DNA of 64,000 nt. Origin: an uncultured Candidatus Competibacteraceae bacterium (GTDB lineage Bacteria; Pseudomonadota; Gammaproteobacteria; Competibacterales; Competibacteraceae). Shown piece after piece: positions 33,543 to 44,358 of this stretch. Made by a program: the position numbers and the translations under genes. The notes beneath the pieces are model-generated. The model was given only the letters and a program-made list of their open reading frames with translations. It was not told the origin of the DNA and did not search any database. Location of the stretch: assembly GCA_903879705.1 (NCBI GenBank), contig CAIRMO010000092.1, positions 1 to 64,000 of the forward strand, in the 5' to 3' direction. Within the stretch, counting starts at the first letter, position 1. Each line of letters opens with the position of its first letter.

Positions 33543-35762
33543 ATGACTGGCCTGATTCTGCGGATCGCCATTCCCTCGCCGCTCTACAAAACCTTTGATT
33601 ATTTGCCGCCGCCGGGTTGCGATCCCGCAACCTTGCGCCCCGGCGTCCGGGTGCGGGTCCCGTTCGGACGACAACGGGTGGTTGGCTTCCTGCTGGAACT
33701 CGCCGATCACACCGCGCTTGATCCGGCCTTGCTGCGCCCGGCGGAAGCGGTGCTTGACCTTGAGCCCGCCTTGCCCGCTGACGCCCTGGCACTGCTGAAC
33801 TGGGCGCAACGCTACTACCATCATCCGCCTGGCGAAGTCTTCGCCACGGCATTACCGGTCTTACTGCGTCAGGGTGAACCGGCTGCTCCACCCCGGATTT
33901 CGCCGTTATGGCGCATCACCTCCGCCGGTCATACCGCGCTCGCCGAGGTCGCTACCCTGCGCCGCGCTCCTGTGCAACGCCTACTCCTGGAGCATCTGGC
34001 GCAGTGTCCCGACGGCGCTGAAGCGGAAGCCTTGCGCCCGGTCGTCCATGCCAGCACGGCTACGCTGCGGGTGCTGAGAGAGAAAGGCTGGGTAGAACTG
34101 ACTGCGCCGCCGCTGCCCTCCGAACCTGCCGCCGTGGCGGCCGCTCCGGTTCAACCCCTCACCCTGAATGCCGCCCAAGCCGTCGCCATCGCTACCGTGG
34201 CGGCGGAACTGGATCGGTTTGGCGTGTTTCTGCTGGAAGGCATCACCGGCAGTGGTAAAACCGAGGTGTATCTGCGGCTGATTGAAACCGTGCTGACCCA
34301 GGGCCGGCAAGCACTGGTGTTGACCCCGGAAATCGGTCTGACCCCGCAGTTGCTGGCCCGATTCCGGGAACGACTGCCAGGGCCGCTGGCGGTGCTGCAT
34401 TCCGGCCTCAGCGACCGGGAGCGGTTGAATGCCTGGTTGCTGGCCCGCACAGGAGCCGCCCGGGTCATCGTCGGCACTCGCTCGGCGATCTTCGCCCCGC
34501 TGCAAGCGCCCGGCCTGCTGATTATCGACGAGGAGCATGACGCCTCGTTCAAGCAACAGGATGGTTTTCGCTATCACGCCCGCGATCTGGCGGTGGTTCG
34601 CGCCCGCCAACTCGGCATTCCGGTGGTGCTGGGATCGGCGACCCCGGCACTGGAAAGTATCAATAACGCCCAATCGGGTCGCTACCGGCTATTGCCCTTG
34701 CCGGAGCGGGTGGGCGGAGGCAGTCCGCCGCCGATTGAAATTCTCGATGTGCGCCGCCAACCTCTGACCGAGGGCCTGTCGCCGTCGCTCCTGGCACGGA
34801 TCCGGGTTCATCTGGCCCGCAACGAACAAGTCCTGCTGTTCCTCAACCGGCGCGGCTTTGCTCCGGTGCTGTTCTGCCACGAATGCGGCTGGCTGAGCCA
34901 GTGCCGGCATTGCGATGCCCGGATGACCCTGCATCTGCGCCGGCAACGGCTGATTTGCCACCACTGCGGCGACGACCGGGCCATCGATCCGGCCTGTCCG
35001 GTCTGTGGCAGCGTTGATTTGCGCCCCGTCGGCCAAGGCACCGAACGGCTGGAAACGGCATTGCGGCGGGAATTTCCTACCATCGGCATCGCCCGCATGG
35101 ATCGCGACAGCACGCGCCGGCGCGGCAGTCTGGAAACGCTGTTGACCGATATTCAGAGCGGTGACAGTCGCTTGCTGATCGGCACCCAGATGCTGGCCAA
35201 AGGCCACCACTTCCCCGATGTGACGCTGGTCGGCATTATCGATGCCGATCAAGGCTTGTATGGCGTGGATTTCCGCTCCAGCGAACGGATGGCGCAACTG
35301 ATCCTGCAAGTGGCCGGGCGGGCGGGGCGAGCCGACAAGCCGGGAACCGTGATCATCCAGACCCATCACCCCGACCATCCGCTGTTACGCACGCTGGCCT
35401 CTCAGGGTTATCCGGCCTTTGCCGAGGCGGCGCTCGCCGAGCGGCGGGAAGCGCTGCTACCGCCCTTCGCCCATCAGGCGCTGTTGCGGGCCGAAGCGGT
35501 TGAGGCGGAACGAGCGACGGCGTTCCTTAAAGCCGCACGGATGCTGGCCGAACCGATCGCGGATGGCTTGGAGCTGCTCGGCCCCGCGCCCGCGCCGATG
35601 GAACGCCGGGCCGGTCGTTATCGGGCGCACCTGCTGCTGCAAGCCGCCCGTCGCCAGGATTTGCACCGGTTTCTGGATCGCTGGATCATCGAATTATGGG
35701 CGCAGCGCCCGGATCGTCAGGTTCGCTGGGCGCTGGATGTGGATCCAACCGAACTTTATTAA
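33543..35762 (+). CDS. priA: Primosomal replication helicase PriA
   Basis: 739 residues. A 3'-DNA-binding N-terminal domain (PLYKTFDYLPPPG) and winged-helix region precede the helicase core with GITGSGKTEVYL, the DEEH box in LLIIDEEHDASFKQQ and GSATPALES. The family zinc-binding insert CHECGWLSQCRHCDARM...CHHCGDD...CPVCGS follows, then QMLAKGHHFPDVTLVG and the C-terminal domain. PriA reloads the replisome at stalled forks. All eight zinc-ligand cysteines appear present. Twelve bases separate it from marC. Confidence 0.97.
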   Translation: MTGLILRIAIPSPLYKTFDYLPPPGCDPATLRPGVRVRVPFGRQRVVGFLLELADHTALDPALLRPAEAVLDLEPALPADALALLNWAQRYYHHPPGEVFATALPVLLRQGEPAAPPRISPLWRITSAGHTALAEVATLRRAPVQRLLLEHLAQCPDGAEAEALRPVVHASTATLRVLREKGWVELTAPPLPSEPAAVAAAPVQPLTLNAAQAVAIATVAAELDRFGVFLLEGITGSGKTEVYLRLIETVLTQGRQALVLTPEIGLTPQLLARFRERLPGPLAVLHSGLSDRERLNAWLLARTGAARVIVGTRSAIFAPLQAPGLLIIDEEHDASFKQQDGFRYHARDLAVVRARQLGIPVVLGSATPALESINNAQSGRYRLLPLPERVGGGSPPPIEILDVRRQPLTEGLSPSLLARIRVHLARNEQVLLFLNRRGFAPVLFCHECGWLSQCRHCDARMTLHLRRQRLICHHCGDDRAIDPACPVCGSVDLRPVGQGTERLETALRREFPTIGIARMDRDSTRRRGSLETLLTDIQSGDSRLLIGTQMLAKGHHFPDVTLVGIIDADQGLYGVDFRSSERMAQLILQVAGRAGRADKPGTVIIQTHHPDHPLLRTLASQGYPAFAEAALAERREALLPPFAHQALLRAEAVEAERATAFLKAARMLAEPIADGLELLGPAPAPMERRAGRYRAHLLLQAARRQDLHRFLDRWIIELWAQRPDRQVRWALDVDPTELY

Positions 35763-36027
35763 GTGACGGAACTTTTCTGGCGACCTTTACTTGACCGGAT
35801 ATGCAACTAGACTTTGAAGGTGTGCTGGGCCGCAATCGCTAATTCAAGATAACAAGGGTAGAAACCCGGGCTTTTTCGCAACCCAGCACCACGAAAAGAG
35901 CGTATCGGGAACGGACTGATTCAGGTAACGGGGCCTATGCTGTCCCGGTTCGCTGCCGGCAGGCGCCGTATTTCCAAATTCGTCCCCGATTCCCAATCCT
36001 TCACCACCACCGCCACAGGAAATAACG

Positions 36028-36336
36028 ATGCAGCAAGACCTGGTGCATGCCATAAAAAGCAATCCCAAGTACCACGAGCTGGTCTCGAAGCGATCCAGCT
36101 TCGCGTGGACTCTCGCGGCCGCCATGCTGGTGATCTACTACGGTTTCATCCTGATCATCGCGTTCAACAAGGAGTTTCTCGCTCAGTCCCTGTGGACGGG
36201 GTCAGTGACCACCGTCGGCATTCCCGTGGGCGTGGGCGTGATTCTTAGCGCCTTTATCCTCACCGGGATTTATGTGTTCCGCGCCAACGCCGAGTTCGAC
36301 CGGCTAACCAACGAAATCAAAGAGGAAGTACTATGA
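36028..36336 (+). CDS. yjcH: DUF485 membrane protein, partner of ActP (YjcH)
   Basis: 102 residues, [22 protein letters not shown], with two transmembrane segments ([18 protein letters not shown] and [19 protein letters not shown]) separated by a short loop. This is the DUF485/YjcH family, nearly always encoded just before acetate symporters. Its stop overlaps the actP start (ATGA). The role is unproven; it may assist transporter assembly. The 265-base upstream gap should hold the promoter. Confidence 0.92.
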   Translation: MQQDLVHAIKSNPKYHELVSKRSSFAWTLAAAMLVIYYGFILIIAFNKEFLAQSLWTGSVTTVGIPVGVGVILSAFILTGIYVFRANAEFDRLTNEIKEEVL

Positions 36337-38006
36337 GACGCTGGCAGAGCGCGTTAATGGTTGTTGTCCTGAGCCTGGTTGCCGGGGTTGCCCTGGCCGC
36401 CGGTGGTGATATGGGCGAAGTCAAGAAGCAGGCGGTGAATGTTCCCGCCATCGTCATGTTCCTGGCCTTCGTCGCCGCTACCCTGGGCATCACTTACTGG
36501 GCGGCGCAGCGTACCAAGACCGCCAAGGACTTCTACGCTGCCGGCGGCGGCATCACCGGCTTCCAGAACGGCTTGGCGATTGCGGGCGACTATATGTCCG
36601 CCGCCTCGTTCCTGGGAATTTCCGGGCTGGTGTTCATGAATGGCTACGACGGCCTGATCTACTCGGTCGGCTGGCTGGTCGGCTGGCCGATCATCATGTT
36701 CCTGATCGCCGAACAGCTCCGCAACCTCGGCAAATACACCTATGCTGACGTGGTGTCCTACCGCTTCCAGCGGGTGCCGATGCGTGTCATGGCCGCGACC
36801 GGCTCACTGGTAGTCGTGGTTCTGTACTTGATCGGCCAGATGGTCGGTGCCGGCAAGCTGATTCAGGTGCTGTTCGGTCTGGATTACGTCTATGCCGTCA
36901 CCATTGTCGGCATCCTGATCATTCTGTACGTCACCTTCGGCGGGATGCTAGCGACCACCTGGGTACAGATTATCAAGGCCTGCCTGCTGCTGGGCGGCGC
37001 TACGATCATCGCCTTCAGTGCGCTGTACATGGCTTCCGACGGCACCTTCAGTCTGGAAAAACTGTTCCAGAAGGCAGTCGAAATCAGCCCCAAGAAAGAC
37101 GCGGTGATGAAACCCGGGACGCTGGTGACCAATCCGGTTGAGGCGATTTCACTCGGTCTGGCGCTGATGTTCGGTACTGCCGGTTTGCCGCACATCCTAA
37201 TGCGGTTCTTCACCGTGCCCAATGCCAGGGAAGCCCGCAAGTCGGTATTCTTCGCCACCGGTTTCATCGGCTACTTCTACATTCTGACCTTCATCATCGG
37301 CTTCAGCGCCATTGTGCTGCTGACCACCAATCCAGCATTTCTGGACGCGGCGGGCAAGCTCAAGGGCGGCCAGAACATGGCGGCGGTGCAATTGTCCGCC
37401 GCAGTAGGCGGCGATCTCCTGCTCGGCTTTATTTCGGCAGTCGCTTTCGCCACCATTCTGGCGGTCGTGTCCGGCCTGACCCTGGCCGGCGCTTCGGCCA
37501 TTTCGCATGATCTGTACGCCAATGTTTTCGCCCACGGCGATGTCGATGAGCAAAAGGAAGTGCGGATTTCCAAAATGGCGACCGTAGCGTTGGGCATTAT
37601 CGCCATTCTGCTGGGCATTGCCTTTGAACAGCAGAACGTCGCCTATCTGGTCGGCCTGACCTTTGCGGTAGCGGCCAGCGCCAATTTCCCGATCCTGATC
37701 GTCTCGGTGTTCTGGTCGAAAATGACCACCAAGGGCGCATTGCTCGGCGGTTGGCTGGGTCTGATCAGCTCTACCCTGTTCGTGATTCTTGGCCCGACCG
37801 TCTGGACCGACGTTCTCAAGCTCGGCGATCCGATCTTTCCCTACAAGAACCCGGCGCTGTTCTCAATGACGATCTCCTTCCTGGGGATCATCATCGGTTC
37901 GCTGATGGATAACAGCGATAACGCCAAGCAGGAATGCGCCGCCTATGCCGCGCAGGATGTTCGTTGCCAGACCGGCATCGGCGCCGAGGGAGCGGCCAGC
38001 CACTAG
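36333..38006 (+). CDS. actP: Cation/acetate symporter ActP
   Basis: 557 residues of the sodium:solute symporter family. The N-terminal signal-like segment is followed by about 13 membrane segments. Typical stretches are [73 protein letters not shown] and [21 protein letters not shown]. ActP takes up acetate and other short monocarboxylates, feeding aceA/aceB. It follows yjcH with a 4-base overlap. The downstream DUF294 gene is the usual neighbour. Confidence 0.95.
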   Translation: MRRWQSALMVVVLSLVAGVALAAGGDMGEVKKQAVNVPAIVMFLAFVAATLGITYWAAQRTKTAKDFYAAGGGITGFQNGLAIAGDYMSAASFLGISGLVFMNGYDGLIYSVGWLVGWPIIMFLIAEQLRNLGKYTYADVVSYRFQRVPMRVMAATGSLVVVVLYLIGQMVGAGKLIQVLFGLDYVYAVTIVGILIILYVTFGGMLATTWVQIIKACLLLGGATIIAFSALYMASDGTFSLEKLFQKAVEISPKKDAVMKPGTLVTNPVEAISLGLALMFGTAGLPHILMRFFTVPNAREARKSVFFATGFIGYFYILTFIIGFSAIVLLTTNPAFLDAAGKLKGGQNMAAVQLSAAVGGDLLLGFISAVAFATILAVVSGLTLAGASAISHDLYANVFAHGDVDEQKEVRISKMATVALGIIAILLGIAFEQQNVAYLVGLTFAVAASANFPILIVSVFWSKMTTKGALLGGWLGLISSTLFVILGPTVWTDVLKLGDPIFPYKNPALFSMTISFLGIIIGSLMDNSDNAKQECAAYAAQDVRCQTGIGAEGAASH

Positions 38007-38139
38007 CCACGTTATCGTGGGTCAGGGGAGCGAATCGAAACCGATCGGTCGCCTTGATTCTGCCAAATCCTGCTAACATCCTCCTTGCGGCATCTTGTCG
38101 CCTGGAGGATTTCTTTTGGCGCCACCGAACTGAAACGCC

Positions 38140-39969
38140 GTGACCAAGCTGGATTATCTGGATCAAAAAACCTTTCTGGCCCGTCTGGCCCCCTTCAACC
38201 AGTTGCCCGATGCGGAACTGGATTGGTTGGCCGAGGCGCTTCGGGCTGAACATTTTCCGGTGGGCGAAGTGTTGCTGAACGCCGGCGAAGTCCCCGCTTG
38301 CCTGTACATCCTCATGGACGGCGCAGTGCAGGAACTGGATGGCGAAACCGCGATCTCGCTGTACAGCACTGAGGACACCTTCGACGCTCGCGCCTTGCTC
38401 GAAGGGGTTGGCAAAACGACCTTTGTCGTGACCGAACCGGCCCGCTGTTTCTTGCTGCCGCGCCCGTTGTTTCTGCACACGGTGCAGACGCATCCGACCC
38501 TGGCGGCGTTCTACAACCAGAAAATTTTCCAGCGGCTGGCTTTGTTGCGAACCGCCGAAGATCGGCAGGAAATGGCGGGATTCACCGTCGCCAAAATCCG
38601 CGACGCCTATATCCACCCGCCGGTGTTCGTGCCGGATGAAACCTCGATCCACGCTGCCGCAGTGGCGATGAAAGCCCATAAAACCAATTCGCTGCTGGTG
38701 CAGCGCGGCGAGGATACCGGGATCGTCACCGCCACTGATTTGCGCGAGGCAGCCATTATCCAGCGCCAGTCGCTGGATGCGCCGGTCGGGCCGCTGGCCT
38801 GTTACGAACTGATCGGCATGGACCAAAACGACTTCCTGTTCAACGCCCTGCTGCGGATGACCCGCTACAACATCAACCGGCTGGTGATTCGCGACGGCCC
38901 GGCCATTCACGGCATCCTGGAACAGATCGATCTGCTCAGTTATCTCTCCAACCACTCGCACCTGATCGCCCTGCAAATCGAGCGGGCGGCCTCCAGGGAC
39001 GAGCTACAGTGGGCCAGCCGTGAACTGGTCAACGTAGTCCGCGACCTGCACGACAAAGGCACTAAAATCCGCTACATCATGCAATTGGTGTCGGAACTGA
39101 ACAAAAAGGTGCTACACAAACTGTTTGAACTGCTGGCCCCGCCCGAACTGCGCGACAACGCCTGTCTGCTGGTGCTGGGCAGCGAGGGCCGCGAGGAACA
39201 GGTGCTGAAAACCGACCAGGATAACGCGCTGATTTTGCGCGATGGCTTTACCCATCCTGAGCTGGCGCGGCTGACCGGAGAATTTACCGATAGCCTGATC
39301 GAGTTTGGCTATCCGCGCTGCCCCGGCAACATCATGGTGTCGAACCCGGCGTGGAGTAAATCGGTGGCCGCGTTCAAGGATGACCTGTTCCAGTGGATCG
39401 TGCATCCCACCCATGAATCTTTCCTGCAATTCGCCATTTTCTGCGATGCCCGGGCGGTCGCTGGCGACGAAAATCTACTCCGGCACGTCAAAGATCGGAT
39501 GTACCGCCTGCTCAGCGATCACGACTCGTTCTTTAGCCAGTTCGCCAAATCGACGGTAGCGTTTGATACGCCGTTGGGATTTTTTACTAACTTCGTGCTG
39601 GAAAAAAACCGCAATGAACTGGATATTAAAAAGGGCGGGGTTTTCCCCATTGTTCATGGCGTTCGCAGCCTGGCGCTGGAATACCGGCTGCCGCAAACCA
39701 ACACCATAGATCGGATTAATGCCCTGAATCAGCGCAACCTGTTCCAGGCGTCGTTTAGTGCCGAGTTGATTGGGGCGTTTACCTACCTGTCTACCCTGCG
39801 GGCCGAGGCCGGCTTGCGCAAAACCGCCCAAGGCTTGCCGCAGGACAATTATATGAATCCGATGGATTTAAATAAACTGGAGCGGGAACTGCTGCGTGAT
39901 TCATTCAAGATTGTCAACGAATTCAAGAAATTCATTACCTACCATTTTAAACTTGCCATGATCAGTTAG
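38140..39969 (+). CDS. cNMP-binding/CBS/DUF294 nucleotidyltransferase signalling protein
   Basis: 609 residues from a GTG at 38140. In order: a cyclic-nucleotide-binding-like beta roll (about 10-135), a CBS pair (about 150-270), a DUF294 nucleotidyltransferase-like domain with LVLGSEGREEQVLKTDQDNA (about 345-370), and the DUF294 C-terminal domain. The GS...DQDN pattern preserves the metal-binding acids of GlnD-like nucleotidyltransferases. Genes of this type often sit beside actP and are thought to control acetate transport, but the reaction is not established. It is 133 bases downstream of actP and likely has its own promoter. Confidence 0.85.
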   Translation: MTKLDYLDQKTFLARLAPFNQLPDAELDWLAEALRAEHFPVGEVLLNAGEVPACLYILMDGAVQELDGETAISLYSTEDTFDARALLEGVGKTTFVVTEPARCFLLPRPLFLHTVQTHPTLAAFYNQKIFQRLALLRTAEDRQEMAGFTVAKIRDAYIHPPVFVPDETSIHAAAVAMKAHKTNSLLVQRGEDTGIVTATDLREAAIIQRQSLDAPVGPLACYELIGMDQNDFLFNALLRMTRYNINRLVIRDGPAIHGILEQIDLLSYLSNHSHLIALQIERAASRDELQWASRELVNVVRDLHDKGTKIRYIMQLVSELNKKVLHKLFELLAPPELRDNACLLVLGSEGREEQVLKTDQDNALILRDGFTHPELARLTGEFTDSLIEFGYPRCPGNIMVSNPAWSKSVAAFKDDLFQWIVHPTHESFLQFAIFCDARAVAGDENLLRHVKDRMYRLLSDHDSFFSQFAKSTVAFDTPLGFFTNFVLEKNRNELDIKKGGVFPIVHGVRSLALEYRLPQTNTIDRINALNQRNLFQASFSAELIGAFTYLSTLRAEAGLRKTAQGLPQDNYMNPMDLNKLERELLRDSFKIVNEFKKFITYHFKLAMIS

Positions 39970-39993
39970 CAAAACCGCACCCGGGATGTTGCC

Positions 39994-41778
39994 GTGAAAA
40001 CTCATTTGCAAACCCTGATTAACCACGCTCTCCAGCATCTGCAAACCGAGGGCGCTTTGGCCGGCGTTGAATTACCGGCTATTCCGGTGGAACGCAGCCG
40101 CGACCGGACACATGGCGATTTTGCCAGTTCGATTGCGCTGGTTCTGGCTAAAACCGCCCGCTGCAAGCCCCTCAATCTGGCTGAACGAATCGCTGCCGCC
40201 CTGCCGGTCTCCGAACGCATCGCTAAAATCGAGATTGCCGGTCCCGGCTTCATCAACTTCTTTCTGACTGCCGACGCTTATCAGGCGGTGGTCAGGGAGA
40301 TTCTCGACCAGGGTGAAGCCTTTGGGCGCAGCACCCTCGGCGGCGGTCAGCGAGTGCAGGTGGAGTTCGTGTCCGCCAATCCCACCGGGCCGTTGCACGT
40401 CGGCCACGGGCGCGGCGCGGCATTCGGCGCCACCGTCGCCAATCTGCTGGAGGCCGTCGGCTATCAAGTCCACCGCGAGTATTACGTCAACGACGCCGGC
40501 CGGCAGATGAACATCCTGGCCGCCAGCATCTGGCTGCGTTATCTGGAACACTGCGGCGAATCGTTCCGGTTTCCCAGCAACGGCTACCGGGGTGAGTATG
40601 TGCGCGAGCTGGCGGCCCGGTTGTACGCTGAACAGGGCAGCGCCTATGTGACTTCGGCAGCGCAAGCCTTCCAGGACCTGCCCCAGGACGAAATTCATGA
40701 TGAAGACGGCAACCTCATCACGCCCGGCGACCAGGAAGCGCATATTGATGGATTGGTGGAACGCGCCCGCGTCCTGCTCGGTGATCACCATTACCGCTAC
40801 ATTTTCGAGTTGGGCCTGAACACGATCATCGACGACATCCGCGACGATCTGCGGGAATTCGGGGTGGTGTACGATCACTGGTATTCGGAACGGACTCTGG
40901 AAGAACGCGGCGCAGTCAACAAGACGATCCAGCGGTTGCGTGACGTTGGCCAGGTCTACGAACGGGAGGGAGCGCTGTGGTTTCGCTCCACTGCTTTCGG
41001 CGACGAAAAGGATCGGGTGATGCAGCGCGAAAACGGCCAGACCACCTACTTTGCCTCGGACATCGCCTACCACCTGGAAAAGTTTGAGCGTGGCTTTGAT
41101 GGGGTGATCGATGTGTGGGGAGCCGATCATCACGGCTATGTCCCGCGAGTGAAAGGGGCATTGCAGGCACTGGGCGAAAACCCGGCCAGGCTCGATGTCC
41201 TGCTGGTGCAATTCGCCATCCTGTATCGCAACGGCGAGCGGGTCCAGATGTCCACCCGCTCGGGCGATTTCGTGACCCTGCGCGAGTTGCGCCATGAAGT
41301 AGGCAACGATGCCGCCCGGTTCTTCTATGTGATGCGCAAAAGCGAACAGCACCTTGATTTTGACCTTGACCTGGCCAAATCCCAGTCCAGGGATAATCCG
41401 GTCTACTACATTCAATACGCCCATGCCCGGGTGTGCAGTGTGCTTCGTCAACTGCAGGAAAAGGGCTTCTCCCGCGATGAGCCGCGGGGTCGAGATCATC
41501 TGGCCTTGCTGACCGAGTCGCATGAAGAGACGCTGTTGATCGTGCTGGCCCGTTATCCCGAAGTAGTGGAAGCGGCGGCGCTCAACCATGAACCGCATCA
41601 ACTGGCTCAGTATCTGCGCGAACTGGCTAATGCATTTCACACTTATTACAACGAACACCGGGTGCTGGTCAGCGACGATGCCCTGCGCGATGCCCGGCTG
41701 AATCTGAGCCTGGCCACCCGGCAGGTCATCAGGAATGGGCTGAATTTACTCGGCGTTTCTGCCCCGGAGGCCATGTGA
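39994..41778 (+). CDS. argS: Arginyl-tRNA synthetase
   Basis: 594 residues from a GTG at 39994. It charges tRNA-Arg and needs the tRNA for adenylate formation. The N-terminal Add1 domain contains [16 protein letters not shown]. The class I HIGH motif is HVGH in [16 protein letters not shown], and the KMSKS position reads MSTRSG in [14 protein letters not shown], as in many argS. The all-alpha anticodon-binding C-terminal domain ends [20 protein letters not shown]. An ftsN-like gene overlaps its stop, a typical gammaproteobacterial neighbour. Confidence 0.97.
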   Translation: MKTHLQTLINHALQHLQTEGALAGVELPAIPVERSRDRTHGDFASSIALVLAKTARCKPLNLAERIAAALPVSERIAKIEIAGPGFINFFLTADAYQAVVREILDQGEAFGRSTLGGGQRVQVEFVSANPTGPLHVGHGRGAAFGATVANLLEAVGYQVHREYYVNDAGRQMNILAASIWLRYLEHCGESFRFPSNGYRGEYVRELAARLYAEQGSAYVTSAAQAFQDLPQDEIHDEDGNLITPGDQEAHIDGLVERARVLLGDHHYRYIFELGLNTIIDDIRDDLREFGVVYDHWYSERTLEERGAVNKTIQRLRDVGQVYEREGALWFRSTAFGDEKDRVMQRENGQTTYFASDIAYHLEKFERGFDGVIDVWGADHHGYVPRVKGALQALGENPARLDVLLVQFAILYRNGERVQMSTRSGDFVTLRELRHEVGNDAARFFYVMRKSEQHLDFDLDLAKSQSRDNPVYYIQYAHARVCSVLRQLQEKGFSRDEPRGRDHLALLTESHEETLLIVLARYPEVVEAAALNHEPHQLAQYLRELANAFHTYYNEHRVLVSDDALRDARLNLSLATRQVIRNGLNLLGVSAPEAM

Positions 41779-42251
41779 GCATTCGCCGCGATTACAAACC
41801 CGCCGCAAACCGGCAGCGCCGCCGCCAGCACACCCGCCGGCATGGCCTGCTGGTGTTGACCTTGGTGTTGATCGGCCTGTTTGGCGGTCTACTGGCCTAC
41901 ATCAAGGGCGACCGGAACCCGCCGCCGGCTGCACCGGCTGTCGCCGCGCCCGCTCAACGTCCGGCTCCAGCCGCTGTACCCGCGCCGCCCAAAGTCGCTG
42001 CGCCTGAACCGGCATCTGAGCCTGCGCCAACCCGGCCCAAATATGACTTTTACACCGAACTGCCCAAGCGGCAGGTTGAAATTCCCCCGGACGATCCGGC
42101 TCCACGTCCTGCGCTTCGGCCAGCTCCGCCCCGGAACCCGCCGGCGAATGAGCCGCCCCGCAAGCCAGCGGCGCTACAGAAAAGCGCCTCGACTCCCAAC
42201 ATGGCGGCGACAGCAGGCTCACGCCCGGCCAGCGGCCATTCCGGGGAGTAG
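41775..42251 (+). CDS. FtsN-like protein lacking the SPOR domain
   Basis: 158 residues from a GTG overlapping the argS stop (GTGA). A basic cytoplasmic N-terminus is followed by one transmembrane segment ([19 protein letters not shown]) and a long Pro/Ala-rich periplasmic linker containing [15 protein letters not shown], the motif seen in FtsN-like proteins encoded after argS. Those proteins end in a peptidoglycan-binding SPOR domain of about 70 residues. Here the frame stops before it, and no SPOR sequence is seen downstream in other frames. Either the truncation is real or the cell-division function needs only the linker. Confidence 0.7.
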   Translation: MSIRRDYKPAANRQRRRQHTRRHGLLVLTLVLIGLFGGLLAYIKGDRNPPPAAPAVAAPAQRPAPAAVPAPPKVAAPEPASEPAPTRPKYDFYTELPKRQVEIPPDDPAPRPALRPAPPRNPPANEPPRKPAALQKSASTPNMAATAGSRPASGHSGE

Positions 42252-42318
42252 CGGCGGTGCAATGATCCATTCCTCTCGCTTCCCCGGTACCGCTATCTGA
42301 TGACTTGAGGCTATCGTC

Positions 42319-43746
42319 ATGAATCTTCCCCATATCGTTCGCAACTATCTGGATCGACGGCGGATTCCCTACCGGCTAATCACTTGTACTGCCGGCGACA
42401 GCCTCATCCAGATTGCCGCGCAACTCGCTATTTCGTCCCGGCAGATGGTGCGCGTCGCCCTGCTCAAGGATGATGTCGAGCTGATTATGGCCATTCTGCC
42501 TTGCAGCTACGTCCTGGATTTTTCCATGCTTTGCCAGGCGTTGCAGCGCGATCTGGAACCGCTCTACGGGGTGGAAACCAGCCATTTCTTCCAGGAGCGC
42601 GGCTGCAACTCCGGCTCTCATCCGCCCCTGCCTGAAGCATTCGGCATTCCTGCCTTGGTCGATCACAGTCTGGCCCACAATGAAACCGACGAGATTTATT
42701 TCGATGGCGGCTGCGGCAACGCGCTGGTTGAGATGCGAGGCAGCGATTTTCGCCAGTTGTTGAATCAGGCGCGGTGGGAACATTTTGCAGTGCCAACCGA
42801 CGATCTCGACGCGTTGATCAGCAGTCACCAGGAACTCACTCCGCAATATCTGAGCTGTTTTACCCACCGTTATACTCCGGCCCGCGTATGCGAGGGCATC
42901 GAAGCCATCACCGAGTTGCCGGAGATGCCACCGATCGCCCAACAGATCCTGGCGTTGCGCAATAACCACCAGACCACCCTCCGGGACCTCCTCGCCCTGG
43001 TTGAACAACATCCTAATCTGGCCGCGCAAGTGGTGTACTGCGCCCGTTCGCCGCTGCAGGGTCATTATGGCGCGGTGACTTCGCTGGAAACCACGATTGA
43101 ACGGGTGTTGGGGATCGAAACCACCCTGAACTTGCTGCTCAGCGCCAGCATGGGGCAGGCTTTTGATATCCCGGCGGATGGTCCGATGGGTCTGCATTCG
43201 TTCTGGCGTCACAGCGTCTATTGTGCGGCGCTAGTGAGCGAACTGGTCAACGTACTGCCCGATCCGGTCAGCATTAAACCGGGATTGGCCTACCTGTGCG
43301 GGTTGCTGCACGACTTTGGCTATCTGGTGCTGGGCCACGCCTTGCCGGCCCGCTTCTTCGTCTTCAACCGCTTTCTGACAACCCACCGGAATGTCTCGCT
43401 GCAAGCAATAGAGCGCTATGTACTCGGTGTGGAGCATTGGCATATCGGCGCTTGGCTGATGCATGCCTGGAACCTGCCAGAGGAACTCATTGTGGCGGCG
43501 CGCTGGCATCACAGCGATGATTGCACCCGGCCCCATGCCGAATACTCCAATCTGGTGCTGATTGCGAATCGGTTGTTATCGCAGATCGGGATGATGGAGG
43601 AACGCAACAACCGGTTGCCGGCCTTGGCCCTGTTCACTCTCGGCCTGACTCGCGACCAGGCTATGGAAGCGCTGGTGCGGGTAGAGTCCCGTCAAACCGA
43701 ATTGGATGCCCTGGCCGAGACGCTGCGTTGGGTGCCTGAGGAATAA
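42319..43746 (+). CDS. YbaK-like domain fused to HDOD signalling domain
   Basis: 475 residues. The N-terminal about 155 residues resemble the YbaK/aminoacyl-tRNA deacylase fold (RRIPYRLITCT, MVRVALLKDD, FFQERGCNSGSHPPLPEAFGIPALVD, EIYFDGGCGNALVEM). Residues about 195-400 form an HDOD domain (ITELPEMPPIAQQILALRNN, LLSASMGQAFDIP, FWRHSVYCAALVSEL, YLCGLLHDFGYLVLGHALP). HDOD domains are catalytically inactive HD relatives used in signalling. The YbaK part lacks an obvious catalytic context, so it may be a sensor. Function is not established. Confidence 0.8.
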   Translation: MNLPHIVRNYLDRRRIPYRLITCTAGDSLIQIAAQLAISSRQMVRVALLKDDVELIMAILPCSYVLDFSMLCQALQRDLEPLYGVETSHFFQERGCNSGSHPPLPEAFGIPALVDHSLAHNETDEIYFDGGCGNALVEMRGSDFRQLLNQARWEHFAVPTDDLDALISSHQELTPQYLSCFTHRYTPARVCEGIEAITELPEMPPIAQQILALRNNHQTTLRDLLALVEQHPNLAAQVVYCARSPLQGHYGAVTSLETTIERVLGIETTLNLLLSASMGQAFDIPADGPMGLHSFWRHSVYCAALVSELVNVLPDPVSIKPGLAYLCGLLHDFGYLVLGHALPARFFVFNRFLTTHRNVSLQAIERYVLGVEHWHIGAWLMHAWNLPEELIVAARWHHSDDCTRPHAEYSNLVLIANRLLSQIGMMEERNNRLPALALFTLGLTRDQAMEALVRVESRQTELDALAETLRWVPEE

Positions 43747-43767
43747 AGGAGCCGTTTCCCGGGAAGG

Positions 43768-44235
43768 TTAATTTTCCCCCCGCAGCACCTGCGGGTCGCA
43801 TTCTTCGTCATCCAGCGGGCGATCAGCACAACCGGGGCGGTTACAGTGGCCGTAGAGGATCAGGCTATGCGCGGTCAGTTCAAAACCGAGCCGCTGGGCA
43901 ATGTTTTGTTGCCGCTGTTCAATTTCTTCATCGCAGAATTCTTCAATTCGCCCGCAATCCAGACAGAGAATATGATCATGGTGGACGCCCTGATTAAGCT
44001 CAAATACGGACTGGCCGCTTTCAAAGTGATAGCGATTGACTAACCCGGACGCTCCAAACTGGGTTAACACCCGATACACGGTGGCCAGACTGATTTCCTC
44101 GCCCGAATCGCCGAGCGCCTGGAAAATCGCATCAACGGTCAAATGCGCGCTGGGCTGCTGTTGTAGAATGTTGAGGATCTTCATCCGTGGCAGGGTGACT
44201 TTCAAACCCGCCTGCTTGAGTTCTTTCGACCCCAT
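43768..44235 (-). CDS. fur: Ferric uptake regulator Fur
   Basis: 155 residues. The winged-helix N-terminal domain (KELKQAGLKVTLPRMKILNIL, EISLATVYRVLTQFGASGLV) is followed by a metal-binding dimerisation domain with VHHDHILCLDCGRIEEFCDEEIE. The Cys pair CLDC and HHDH are the family metal ligands. Fur-Fe(II) represses iron uptake genes. It is divergent from bamE, as in other gammaproteobacteria. The intergenic region of about 120 bases is AT-rich around GTAGTATATTAGGG; no convincing Fur box was scored by eye. Confidence 0.95.
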   Translation of the reverse strand: MGSKELKQAGLKVTLPRMKILNILQQQPSAHLTVDAIFQALGDSGEEISLATVYRVLTQFGASGLVNRYHFESGQSVFELNQGVHHDHILCLDCGRIEEFCDEEIEQRQQNIAQRLGFELTAHSLILYGHCNRPGCADRPLDDEECDPQVLRGEN

Positions 44236-44358
44236 GTGGAATGCTCCCGGATTATGATTTTCCCGTCGGTTGCTGTTTTACGGTGTAGTATATTAGGGCA
44301 CCATTAGTGCAGCAGTCTCTCATCCAATACAACAAGGATTGAAACAACGAACAAATCC

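Noticed and set aside
40072-41658. A 528-residue minus-strand frame opposite argS
   Set aside because: Arginyl-tRNA synthetase motifs are continuous on the plus strand, so the frame is a shadow.
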